64,000 nt of DNA from an uncultured Faecalibacterium sp. Lineage in GTDB: Bacteria; Bacillota; Clostridia; Oscillospirales; Ruminococcaceae. This document shows positions 34,491-42,787 of the stretch, piece after piece; the first letter of the stretch is position 1; every line of letters begins with the position of its first letter. The stretch lies in contig CAKTEF010000001.1 of assembly GCA_934547065.1 (NCBI GenBank), positions 1 through 64,000 of the forward strand, given 5' to 3'. The notes under the pieces are model-generated. The model did no database searches. It saw only the letters and a program-made list of their open reading frames with translations, and was not told the origin of the DNA. The position numbers and the translations under genes are program-made.

Positions 34491-35990
34491 TTGGAACGTG
34501 AAAAGAAACCTTCCGGCGGCGACAAGTATTCCCGGCTGGCCGGAAACACCCTGATCTTTGCCATTTCCAGCTTTTCGTCCAAATTGCTGACGCTGCTGGT
34601 GCAGCCGTTTCTGACCTACGCCATGGCCGAGATCTCCGATCTGGGCCTTTCCAAGATCCTGAGCCAGTATGCAAACCTGCTCATCCCGTTTGTGTCCATG
34701 GGCATGTCCAACGCCATCATCCGCTTTGGCCTGGACAAGGGCAACAGCGAAAAGCAGGTGTTCACCAACGGCCTGCTGACCATCCTGGGCGGCTTTGGCC
34801 TTTTGGTGCTGTGCTGGCCGCTGGCGCAGTTCTTGCCCGACATGGCGCAGTACGGAATGCTGATCTACCTCTACGTTCTGATGAGCTGCCTGCGCACGCT
34901 GTGTACCCAGTTCGTGCGCAGCCGCCAGTGGAACAAGCTGGTGGCCGTGGACGGCATCCTGTGTACCTTTGCCACATTGATGTTCTATGTGCTGTATCTG
35001 GTGGGCTTCCGGTGGGGTGCCAACGGCTACCTGCTGGCCATCATCAGCGGCGACTTTGTCAGCGTGCTGTTCCTGTGTGTTACCGGCAAACTGTGGAACT
35101 ATGTGGAGCTGAAAGGCCTGAACAAAAACCTGTGGCAGCAGATGCTCCGCTTCTCGCTGCCCATGATCCCGGCTCAGATCAGTTTCTGGGTCATCAACGC
35201 GTCGGACCTGTTCTTTGTGCGTGAGATGTGCAGCGGGCTGGAGGGCCACAGCGGCGATGCCTGGAGCGGCCTGCTTTCCACCGGCTACTTCCTGCCCACC
35301 ATCCTGACCACGCTGGGCCTGATCTTCTACGATGCCTGGCAGCTTTCCGCCGTGACGGAGGAGGAGGGCCGCGCCCGGTTCTTTACCAAGATCTTCCGCA
35401 CCTATTCCAGCGTGCTGTTCTGCTGCGCGGCGGGCATCATCTGGCTGTGCCGCCCCGTGATGCATGTGATGAAGTCCAACTACTATTACGCCTGGCACTT
35501 TGTGCCGTTCCTGACGCTGGCTTCCACCTGCAGCTGTTACAACCAGTTTTTGAACAGTGTCTACGTTGTGAACAAAAAATCCAGCCACAGCTTGTTCACC
35601 ATGCTGTCCGGTGCGGTGAGCAACTGCCTGATGAACTATTTCTTCATCAAGTGGTGGGGGCCTGTGGGTGCCACTTACGCCTCGTTCCTGGGGCTGGGGC
35701 TGGTGTTCACCCTGCGTGCGCTGGATGCCCACAACATGATCGGCATGTCCATCCACCCGCTGCGGGTGGTGCTGAACTTTGCGGCCCTGGCCGCCGAGGC
35801 CTTTGTGCTTTTGGCCGAGCCCCCGCTCTACGGCCTGTGGACCGGCCTGTTCACCGCCGCCATCATCCTGTTCAACTTTTCCGGGGTGTGGGCCATGGCC
35901 CGGATCCTGCTGCCGAAACTGCTGGGCCGCCGCGGCAAAGCGCTGGTGGCCGCCGTGGACGGCTGGGCAAAGCCGAACGCCAAAAACTGA
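34491..35990 (+). CDS. MOP-superfamily polysaccharide flippase-like protein
   Basis: Protein of 499 residues with about 14 membrane helices. The first helix region, LAGNTLIFAISSFSSKLLTL and the following VQPFLTYAM, is the usual start of lipopolysaccharide or teichoic flippases of the MOP superfamily. Substrate unknown, but it lies outside the polysaccharide island and is GC-rich like the core genome, so it is probably a housekeeping envelope gene. The start is probably a TTG at 34491, 11 bases after AAGGAG; a GTG four codons upstream overlaps that site. Confidence 0.82.
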   Translation: MEREKKPSGGDKYSRLAGNTLIFAISSFSSKLLTLLVQPFLTYAMAEISDLGLSKILSQYANLLIPFVSMGMSNAIIRFGLDKGNSEKQVFTNGLLTILGGFGLLVLCWPLAQFLPDMAQYGMLIYLYVLMSCLRTLCTQFVRSRQWNKLVAVDGILCTFATLMFYVLYLVGFRWGANGYLLAIISGDFVSVLFLCVTGKLWNYVELKGLNKNLWQQMLRFSLPMIPAQISFWVINASDLFFVREMCSGLEGHSGDAWSGLLSTGYFLPTILTTLGLIFYDAWQLSAVTEEEGRARFFTKIFRTYSSVLFCCAAGIIWLCRPVMHVMKSNYYYAWHFVPFLTLASTCSCYNQFLNSVYVVNKKSSHSLFTMLSGAVSNCLMNYFFIKWWGPVGATYASFLGLGLVFTLRALDAHNMIGMSIHPLRVVLNFAALAAEAFVLLAEPPLYGLWTGLFTAAIILFNFSGVWAMARILLPKLLGRRGKALVAAVDGWAKPNAKN

Positions 35991-36003
35991 ATGTTTTCCA
36001 ACC

Positions 36004-36038
36004 AAAAACGGGACTGCCTGCACGACAGTCCCGTTTTT
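36004..36038. terminator. bidirectional terminator between converging genes
   Basis: AAAAACGGGACTG / CAGTCCCGTTTTT with a 9-base loop, between the flippase stop and the hydrolase stop. Confidence 0.9.
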
Positions 36039-36039
36039 G

Positions 36040-36966
36040 TTACAGCTGCTTTTCGATCCAGCCTGCGATATCCGCAAACACTTCCTGGCGGTTCGTTTCC
36101 ACCAGCAGCTCGTGCCGGGCACCGGGGTAGAACTTGACTTCTATGTTCTGCACCCCGGCATCCCGCAGGCTCTGCACCGCACGCTCCACGCCTTTGCCGC
36201 GCTCTCCCACCGGGTCTGCATCTCCGGCCAGGAACAGCAGCGGCAGGTCCTTTGGCACCTGTGCCACAAAGGCCGGGTCATGCAGGCGCAGGATGCCGCT
36301 GAACATACTGTAATAGGCGTTTACCGTAAACGTAAAGGTGCAGCGCTCATCGGCCAGATACTTGTCCACCTCGGCGGCATCGCGGTTGAGCCAGTCGTGG
36401 GTGGTGCGGCCCTCCAGGCCGTTGTTGTACCCCGCAAACGAGAGCCGTTCCACCAGCTTGCTGCGGTACTGCCAGCCAAACAGGGCGGCCTGCACGCGGC
36501 AGACCCCCTTTGCCAGCCGCACCAGCGCCTTGGGCTGGAAGCCGGTGCCCAGGATGATGGCACCCTCCAGCTCGCTGCCCCACTCGCACAGATACTGCCG
36601 TGCGTAAAAGGAACCCATGCTGTGCCCCAGCAAAAAATAGGGCACACCGGGCCAGCGCTGTTTTGCAAACTCCGTCATCCGGTGCAGGTCGTCCAGCAGG
36701 GCGCGGTTGCCGTCCGGCTGGGCAAAGTAGCCGTAATCGGCTTTGGTGCGGATGGAGCCGCCATGGCCCAGATGGTCGTTTCCGGTCACTGCAATGCCCC
36801 GGGCGGCCAGTGATTCCGCCAGCGGCTTGTACCGGTCAATGAACTCCACCATCCCGTGCGAAAGCTGAACCACCGCACGCACCGGGCCGTCCGGCTCACA
36901 GTAAAATGCGTGCAGCGTCCGGCCCGGTGCCGTGGACGGCAGGGTGAAATCAACCATCTTGCTCAT
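36040..36966 (-). CDS. alpha/beta hydrolase, monoacylglycerol-lipase-like
   Basis: Protein of 308 residues, cytoplasmic. The nucleophile serine is in LLGHSMGSF, the acid in LFLAGDADPVGE, and the histidine in YPGARHELL. The segment VQLSHGMVEFIDRYKPLAESL and NDHLGHGGS match lysophospholipase/monoacylglycerol lipases. It follows an AbrB-like regulator gene by 18 bases and is probably cotranscribed. Confidence 0.9.
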   Translation of the reverse strand: MSKMVDFTLPSTAPGRTLHAFYCEPDGPVRAVVQLSHGMVEFIDRYKPLAESLAARGIAVTGNDHLGHGGSIRTKADYGYFAQPDGNRALLDDLHRMTEFAKQRWPGVPYFLLGHSMGSFYARQYLCEWGSELEGAIILGTGFQPKALVRLAKGVCRVQAALFGWQYRSKLVERLSFAGYNNGLEGRTTHDWLNRDAAEVDKYLADERCTFTFTVNAYYSMFSGILRLHDPAFVAQVPKDLPLLFLAGDADPVGERGKGVERAVQSLRDAGVQNIEVKFYPGARHELLVETNRQEVFADIAGWIEKQL

Positions 36967-36984
36967 CGCAGTTCTCCATCCTTG

Positions 36985-37236
36985 TTACATTGCGCCGATC
37001 TTCTTGCGGCAGGCCGAGCAGATGCAGTAGCCCGCATACTGTGCGGCGTTGCTGTCCACCTCACCGCAGAAATCACAGCTGCCGGTGGGGCGGTACTTTT
37101 TGAGGATGATCTCATCCCCATCCACAAAAATTTCCAGCTTTGCATCGTTGTCCAGCTTCATGCTGGTGCGCAGCTCTTTGGGCAGAACGATCCTTCCAAG
37201 ACCATCTACCCCACGGACGATACCAGTGCTTTTCAT
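36985..37236 (-). CDS. AbrB/SpoVT-type transition-state regulator with zinc-ribbon tail
   Basis: Protein of 83 residues. The N-terminal swapped-hairpin DNA-binding domain is clear (STGIVRGVDGLGRIVLPKEL). The C-terminus carries CDFCGE and CSACRK, a CxxC..CxxC pair likely to bind zinc. Homologues act as global growth-phase regulators. The start ATG follows AAGGAGAAGGATAGACG. It is the first gene of a two-gene unit with the hydrolase. The 272 bases upstream hold nothing else but the terminator at 37437-37475. Confidence 0.9.
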   Translation of the reverse strand: MKSTGIVRGVDGLGRIVLPKELRTSMKLDNDAKLEIFVDGDEIILKKYRPTGSCDFCGEVDSNAAQYAGYCICSACRKKIGAM

Positions 37237-37436
37237 CGTCTATCCTTCTCCTTTTACCAGGTTAACCGATGCTCCGGCTGCGATTCTCCCCCTTGCTTTC
37301 CCGGAGCGCATCCCGCTCCCGAACCCAACAGGAAAATTGTGCCAGTGCTTCCTTTTCAGTATACAGGAAAACCGTTCTTTCGTCAATCATTGTGCGCGGT
37401 TTCGACAAAAAACATTTCCGTTTTTTCAAGTACCAC

Positions 37437-37475
37437 AAAAAATGCCCGGCAGCTTCCACCGCCGGGCATCTTTTT
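37437..37475. terminator. terminator after the large lipoprotein gene
   Basis: TGCCCGGC/GCCGGGCA stem with A-run before and T-run after; usable on both strands. Confidence 0.85.
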
Positions 37476-37508
37476 GGGGTTTATTTCAGAACCATGCTCA
37501 AAAAGGGG

Positions 37509-40376
37509 TTATTTCGCCACTGCACGGCGCAGGTTGGCAAGTCCGGCACGCAGCGCGTCGGTTGCCGTGGCATCGCCGTAGGTCTTGGTCTGAATGGTCT
37601 GACCGTTGATCGTATAGGCCACGGTCTTATTTTTTGCAGCATCCGGCAGCACCGTGAGCAGCTGCACGATGCTCCGGGACATCGGGCCATACTTCCAGTC
37701 CGGATCGTCCATCAGGATCACAACGGGGTATTCCTTGCCGTCCACAACAGCCTTGATGTTTGTATCCGCATACTGCTCGACTGCGGCATACAGTGCTGCG
37801 GCCTGTACAGCGGCCAGCCGGTCCGGATCCTGCTCGCCGTTCACATCTCCGCCCTTATAGGTCTGGTCAATGTGATCCTCCACATACTGGTTGCAGTATG
37901 CTTCGATCTGGCTCTCGGTCACAGTGCCTTTCAGCCGCAGGGAAGTATCTTCGGACGTATTCTTCAGGCCCACATAATGCATCACAACCCATGCATTGCT
38001 CAGCTGTTTATCCGTGAGGTAATCCGTTTCTTCCTCCCAGGCCCATCTGCTGTCGCTGGAATACGCATCCATCACGGAGGTGGTATCCTTATCTTCTTCA
38101 GAGCCGGAACCGCTGCCAGAGCCGGAACTGCCGTCCGAGCCGGAATCGCCGCCGGAGCTGTCCTTCATTTCATCGTTCACGGTCAGACGGAAGCGTGCAT
38201 AGCTGCCATCCGGGAACGTGTAGCGCAGGATCACTTCGCTCCAGCCCTCCGGCACGCTGAACGTGACATGAATCAAAGCTCGATCGTTAACGCTCAGAGC
38301 GTCCGCCGATGTACCAGAAACAAACGTCAGCACCTGGACTTTCTCGCTGCTGCCCTCGATCGTCAGGTATTGGGAATCTTCATACCTGTACGACTGCTGA
38401 CTTCCGGAAACATACGCGTTTTCCAGCGGGAATGTTGCTCCGGTATCGCTGGCGTTCACCACAGCCATTTCCACGCCGATCCAGTTCGCAACGCTACGGT
38501 TCTTGACATAGCCGGACATGGCCAGATAGTTGCCATTGTACAGGACCATATTCGCCGGGCTGCTCTGGGATTGGTCCTTGATGGCGGGGTAGAGCTTCCC
38601 GTTGCCAATGTCCTTTCCATCCGACGGTTCAGACGGAGTCGTGCTCTGGTTCGGGTTGGGGAAACTGAGCATATTGACGGGTTTTCCGTCCACCGTCATA
38701 TAGAACGTGATGTACGTCCACTCGTTGCTTTCGCCGCAGGGGACAAAGGTGAATGCAAACAGACGGTCGATCGCGTCTTGCTTGAGGATCGGGTCCACAC
38801 CATTTCGGCGGGCAACGACCACAGGCAGATTCGCATAGGTCTTGCCATTTTTGGTGGAAACCGTCGCCGTGATGGTTGCTGCCGCCTTGCCGGAGCGGAC
38901 CTTTGCCAGCGTCAGGTCACTGAGCTTCTCGCGGTCCATGATGCCCAGCGCGGTCAGGGTGTTCCAGGCGTTGAAATCTTGGTTGGTCGAGTTTGCCACA
39001 GGCGCATTCACCTGGATCAGCTGACCGGCCGTCTCGCCCTCTTTCTGCCAGATGTCACTTACACCGACCTGACCCACGATCTGCGGGGACTTGGTATAGT
39101 TATCGCTGGTGATCTTGGTGGAGTTTTCCTCCGTCAGGTTGTTATAATCCTCGTCTTTCACGGCAAACATCTCGTTGCCGTCAAACTTTGCGGTAAAGCC
39201 GCACTTGGTATTCTTCTCCACATAGACCGACACCTGGACCTGCACGCTCTCGCCCGGATTCAGGTACTTCTTCTTCGCAGTGTTCGGATTCTGCGCTGCT
39301 ACGAAGGGAGCGCCGCTGGTGATCTCAACGGCCTTGCTGCCGTACTTGCCGCTCGTGTATATTTCCTGATATGCCTGTGCGGTCGCTTTCAGCATTCCGG
39401 AATAGGTCGTTGCAGTGCTTGCCAGCTCCGTAGCGCGGGTCTGGAGCGCAGCAGCCATTGCCTGCGTCTCCTCCTTGCCCATAAAGCCGGAGATGTCCAC
39501 CGCGCTGGCGCTGTTTTCCTCGTTGGTGATCGTGATGAGGTGGTTCACTATGTAGAAATCATCATACTCGACATAGGCATTCTCTCTAAGTTCGATTGCC
39601 GTCTGATCCTCAAACGTCAGCACTGCCTTGGGGGCCTTGCCGTCGCTGGTCACAGCAAAGCTTGCGTTCACTGCCTGAACGGTCACATTGCCCTCGTCGT
39701 CTTTCTGCTCCGGCAGGGTATAGTTCACTTTCAGGGGTTCGTTTTTCTTGACCCAGTCCGCGTCCGGCACCCGTGCCACAACGTCGAACTCCGCATACCA
39801 GCCCTCTTTTTCCAGGACGGTGCCGCTTTCCTTAACGCCCGCGGCATTGTAGACCTGGATCTCCACCATGGCCGGGACATCCTCGCCGTTCATCTTCACG
39901 GTCAGATTCTGGGATGGTTTTCCGCTGTTGAATTTGTCCGCCAGGCTGGTGCTCTCCTGCGTGTCCGCACACAGTGCGATCATGCTGCGGGCGCGCAGCT
40001 GCACAGGTTCTTCGTTCAGATCAATGCGTTTGCCGGACGTGTTCTTGATATTGAACGTGAACGGGGTGTAGGTAACGCCGGCATTCTGATCCGCTTTCAC
40101 GTTTCCCGCAACATCATCCGCAATGTCCACTTTCATCGTGACTGCCTCGGTTTTGATCTCCTCACCGGGTGCCGCGATGGTTTTCGTCTCGTCCATTTCT
40201 TCTTTCGGTTCTTCCGGCTCCACCGGTTCCACCGGGTTCGGGTTGGGCGCGGGGGTCGAGCCGCCGCCGCCACCGCCGCCATCGCTGCCGCCGCAGCCGG
40301 TCAGCAGAACGGCCGCTGCAAGAGCCACCGATGCCGCACACAGGGCCAGGGAGCGCTTTTTTGAAAAAAGCTTCAT
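37509..40376 (-). CDS. very large surface lipoprotein, unknown function
   Basis: Protein of 955 residues. Signal peptide with lipobox LLTGC (Cys at about 28) followed by Gly-rich and Pro-rich spacers (about 30-60) that would lift the rest off the membrane. Several beta-rich stretches resembling immunoglobulin-like or adhesin modules fill about 75-730, then a Ser/Gly linker (about 745-765) and a final helical-beta domain (about 775-955). No catalytic motif is seen. It is monocistronic, with a strong ribosome site (GGAGGACTGT). Its promoter has a homopolymeric G tract in the spacer, so its expression may switch on and off. Confidence 0.8.
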   Translation of the reverse strand: MKLFSKKRSLALCAASVALAAAVLLTGCGGSDGGGGGGGSTPAPNPNPVEPVEPEEPKEEMDETKTIAAPGEEIKTEAVTMKVDIADDVAGNVKADQNAGVTYTPFTFNIKNTSGKRIDLNEEPVQLRARSMIALCADTQESTSLADKFNSGKPSQNLTVKMNGEDVPAMVEIQVYNAAGVKESGTVLEKEGWYAEFDVVARVPDADWVKKNEPLKVNYTLPEQKDDEGNVTVQAVNASFAVTSDGKAPKAVLTFEDQTAIELRENAYVEYDDFYIVNHLITITNEENSASAVDISGFMGKEETQAMAAALQTRATELASTATTYSGMLKATAQAYQEIYTSGKYGSKAVEITSGAPFVAAQNPNTAKKKYLNPGESVQVQVSVYVEKNTKCGFTAKFDGNEMFAVKDEDYNNLTEENSTKITSDNYTKSPQIVGQVGVSDIWQKEGETAGQLIQVNAPVANSTNQDFNAWNTLTALGIMDREKLSDLTLAKVRSGKAAATITATVSTKNGKTYANLPVVVARRNGVDPILKQDAIDRLFAFTFVPCGESNEWTYITFYMTVDGKPVNMLSFPNPNQSTTPSEPSDGKDIGNGKLYPAIKDQSQSSPANMVLYNGNYLAMSGYVKNRSVANWIGVEMAVVNASDTGATFPLENAYVSGSQQSYRYEDSQYLTIEGSSEKVQVLTFVSGTSADALSVNDRALIHVTFSVPEGWSEVILRYTFPDGSYARFRLTVNDEMKDSSGGDSGSDGSSGSGSGSGSEEDKDTTSVMDAYSSDSRWAWEEETDYLTDKQLSNAWVVMHYVGLKNTSEDTSLRLKGTVTESQIEAYCNQYVEDHIDQTYKGGDVNGEQDPDRLAAVQAAALYAAVEQYADTNIKAVVDGKEYPVVILMDDPDWKYGPMSRSIVQLLTVLPDAAKNKTVAYTINGQTIQTKTYGDATATDALRAGLANLRRAVAK

Positions 40377-40425
40377 TTTTTACAGTCCTCCTGTTCAAAA
40401 CATAATAGAAACCCCAGATACCACA

Positions 40426-40455
40426 ACTTTACCCCCCCCCCTATACCTTTGTCAA
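40426..40455 (-). promoter_or_regulatory. promoter with a ten-G tract in the spacer
   Basis: Minus strand: TTGACA (40450-40455), 18-base spacer ending in ten consecutive Gs (40432-40441), TAAAGT (40426-40431). Loss of one G would give the optimal 17-base spacing. The predicted start is about 43 bases before the ATG of the 955-residue lipoprotein. Confidence 0.78.
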
Positions 40456-40547
40456 GAGTTTTCCACAAAAACTGTGAAATACTTTTTCAAATCTTTTTCA
40501 CTTTTTGAACACAGGAAATGAACCGTCCGGTTTTACACGTTCCGGCG

Positions 40548-40576
40548 TTGACAAATATCCTGCCGCGGGTTAAACT
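40548..40576 (+). promoter_or_regulatory. SigA promoter of gltX
   Basis: TTGACA (40548-40553), 17 bases, TAAACT (40571-40576), about 45 bases before the start codon. Confidence 0.75.
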
Positions 40577-40627
40577 AAAGGGTACGGAATCGCATTTTAC
40601 TTACTATCATATAAAGGAGCGTTTTTT

Positions 40628-42097
40628 ATGCCCAGCAAGAAAGTCCGCACCCGTTTTGCCCCCTCGCCCACCGGCTACATGCATGTGGGCAATCTGCGCA
40701 CCGCGCTGTACACCTACCTGATGGCCAAGCATGAGGACGGCACGTTCATCCTGCGCATTGAGGACACCGATCAGGGCCGCTATGTGGAGGGCGCTGTGGA
40801 TGTCATTTACAACACCCTGCGGGAGACCGGCCTTTTGTGGGACGAGGGCCCGGACGTGGGCGGCCCCGTGGGCCCCTATGTGCAGAGCGAGCGGATGAGC
40901 ATGTTCAAGCAATATGCCGAACAGCTGGTCGCCGAGGGCAAGGCCTACTATTGTTTCTGCACCGAGGAGCGGCTGGAAGCGCTGCACGCCGAACAGCGCG
41001 CCCACGGCGAAATGACCCACTACGACGGCTGCTGCCGCGACCTGCCCAAGGAGGAAGTGGAAAAGCGCCTTGCCGCAGGCGAGCCTTATGTCATCCGCCA
41101 GAAGATCCCCAAAGAGGGCATCACCGGCTTTGACGATGTGGTGTACGGCCACATCGAGGTGGAAAACAGCGAGATGGACGACCAGATCCTCATCAAGACC
41201 GACGGGATGCCCACTTACAACTTTGCCAACGTGGTGGACGACCACCTGATGGGCATTACCCACGTCATCCGCGGCAGCGAGTATCTTTCCTCCACGCCCA
41301 AGTACAACCTGCTGTATCAGGCCTTTGGCTGGGAGATCCCCACCTACATCCACTGCCCGCCGGTGATGAAAGATGCCCAGAACAAGCTTTCCAAGCGCAA
41401 CGGCGATGCCAGCTACCAGGACCTGGTGGCCAAGGGCTACCTGAGCGATGCCGTGATGAACTACATCTGCCTGCTGGGATGGAGCCCCAAGGGCGAGTAT
41501 GCCGAGCAGGAGATCTTCAGCCTGGACGAGCTGGTGAAGATCTGGACCCCGGACGGCATCTCCAAATCCCCCGCCATCTTCGACCCCCTCAAGCTGCGGG
41601 CCATCAACGCGGAATATATCCGCCGCCTGTCGCCGGAGGAGTTCCGGCAGAAGGCGGAGCCGTGGATCGACCGGGCCGTGCATCGGGACATCGACAAAAA
41701 GCTGCTGTGTGCCAACCTGCAGCCCCGGTGCGAGGTGCTGGGCGAGATCCCCGAGCAGCTGGATTTCTTTGATGCCGTGCCCGATTACGACCTGAGCCTG
41801 TACACCAACAAAAAGCAAAAAACCTCCCCGGAATCCGCCAAGGAGGCCCTGGAAGCCCTGCTGCCTGTGCTGAGCGACGAGGCTCTGGATTTTGCCGACC
41901 GCGACACCGTGTTCAACGCCTGCAAGGCCAAGGCCGAGGAGCTGGGCAAAAAGAACGGCTGGCTGCTCTACCCGCTGGGCATCGCCCTTTCCGGCAAGCA
42001 GCGCACCCCTGGCGGCGGCACCGACCTTGCCTGCATGATGGGCCGCACCGAGACCCTGGCCCGCATCCGCGCCGCATTGGCAAAGCTGAACGGCTGA
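40628..42097 (+). CDS. gltX: glutamyl-tRNA synthetase
   Basis: Protein of 489 residues that charges tRNA-Glu (possibly also tRNA-Gln for later amidation). Class I signatures: RFAPSPTGYMHVGNLRTALY (HIGH-type) and KLSKRNGD (KMSKS-type). The anticodon-binding helical part follows from about 330. Length is typical. Ribosome site AAAGGAG; own promoter at 40548. Confidence 0.97.
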   Translation: MPSKKVRTRFAPSPTGYMHVGNLRTALYTYLMAKHEDGTFILRIEDTDQGRYVEGAVDVIYNTLRETGLLWDEGPDVGGPVGPYVQSERMSMFKQYAEQLVAEGKAYYCFCTEERLEALHAEQRAHGEMTHYDGCCRDLPKEEVEKRLAAGEPYVIRQKIPKEGITGFDDVVYGHIEVENSEMDDQILIKTDGMPTYNFANVVDDHLMGITHVIRGSEYLSSTPKYNLLYQAFGWEIPTYIHCPPVMKDAQNKLSKRNGDASYQDLVAKGYLSDAVMNYICLLGWSPKGEYAEQEIFSLDELVKIWTPDGISKSPAIFDPLKLRAINAEYIRRLSPEEFRQKAEPWIDRAVHRDIDKKLLCANLQPRCEVLGEIPEQLDFFDAVPDYDLSLYTNKKQKTSPESAKEALEALLPVLSDEALDFADRDTVFNACKAKAEELGKKNGWLLYPLGIALSGKQRTPGGGTDLACMMGRTETLARIRAALAKLNG

Positions 42098-42131
42098 TTT
42101 GCAATCCTTGGACCTGTGGAGGTGAACCGCA

Positions 42132-42404
42132 ATGATGTATCCGTTTATGACCCTGGACGACAACACCGAGATCGTCCATTCCGAAATGCTCCCGGATCAG
42201 CGTGTCAAGGTCTATTTTGAAAAGCCGGATGCCAAAGACTGTTTTCATTCTGCGGTCTGCTATCTGCCGGATTATGCCTGGCAGGAGATCAGCGGTTTCA
42301 CACCGCAGGAGATCGACCGGTACCAGAAGTTTTTGGAATCCACTGCCCATCTAATCCTCCAATTTTCCAAGGAGGGAGGGGTCGAAAATGCCGCAGGTTT
42401 TTAA
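42132..42404 (+). CDS. small protein paired with DUF4160 protein
   Basis: Protein of 90 residues, no membrane segment. MTLDDNTEIVHSEM and the helix FTPQEIDRYQKFLESTAHLI are visible; I do not recognise a named family. It overlaps the next gene by 17 bases. Such overlapping pairs with DUF4160 are often annotated as toxin-antitoxin-like, but activity is unproven. Ribosome site GGAGGTGAACCGCA. Confidence 0.7.
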   Translation: MMYPFMTLDDNTEIVHSEMLPDQRVKVYFEKPDAKDCFHSAVCYLPDYAWQEISGFTPQEIDRYQKFLESTAHLILQFSKEGGVENAAGF

Positions 42405-42666
42405 GATCGGCTCCTATTGGGTCTATTTCTGGGCCAACGAGAATGAGCCGCTGGAACCGATCCATGTTCATGTAGCGCAGGGTGCCCCCACGGCAAATGC
42501 GACCAAGATCTGGATCACCCGTGCCGGAAAATGCTATCTGTGTCATAACAATTCCGGCATTCCGCCCCGTGTGCTGAGGAATATTATGGCAATTATTGAA
42601 GCCCGAAGCGAAGAAGTGGTCACCAAATGGAAGAATTTCTTTGGGGAAGTCCGCTATTTCTGCTGA
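42388..42666 (+). CDS. DUF4160 protein
   Basis: Protein of 92 residues. GSYWVYFWANENEPLEPIHVHV followed by a small beta sheet and a C-terminal helix (RVLRNIMAIIEARSEEVVTK) is the DUF4160 pattern (histidines in HVHV replacing HFHV). Members are usually encoded beside a small partner, as here, and are suspected toxin-antitoxin components. A terminator lies about 90 bases downstream. Confidence 0.8.
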   Translation: MPQVFKIGSYWVYFWANENEPLEPIHVHVAQGAPTANATKIWITRAGKCYLCHNNSGIPPRVLRNIMAIIEARSEEVVTKWKNFFGEVRYFC

Positions 42667-42756
42667 TTCCCGCCGCTTCTCCGCACAGTAACAAAAAACG
42701 CCCCCGCCCCGCGCTAAAGTATATGCACAAGGCGCGGGAAACAGAACAACGTCAAA

Positions 42757-42787
42757 AAGATCCCCGCCGGAAAGCGGGGATTTTTTC
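42757..42787 (+). terminator. terminator immediately before the spoIIE-like start codon
   Basis: ATCCCCGC-CGGAAA-GCGGGGAT then TTTTTTC, ending one base before the next ATG. Its 3' arm GCGGGGA is also the only ribosome-site-like sequence for that ATG. Confidence 0.85.

Noticed and set aside
37269..40364. A 1,031-residue open frame on the plus strand opposite the large lipoprotein
   Set aside because: Antisense shadow: the minus-strand frame has a lipobox signal, ribosome site, promoter and terminator; the plus frame has none.
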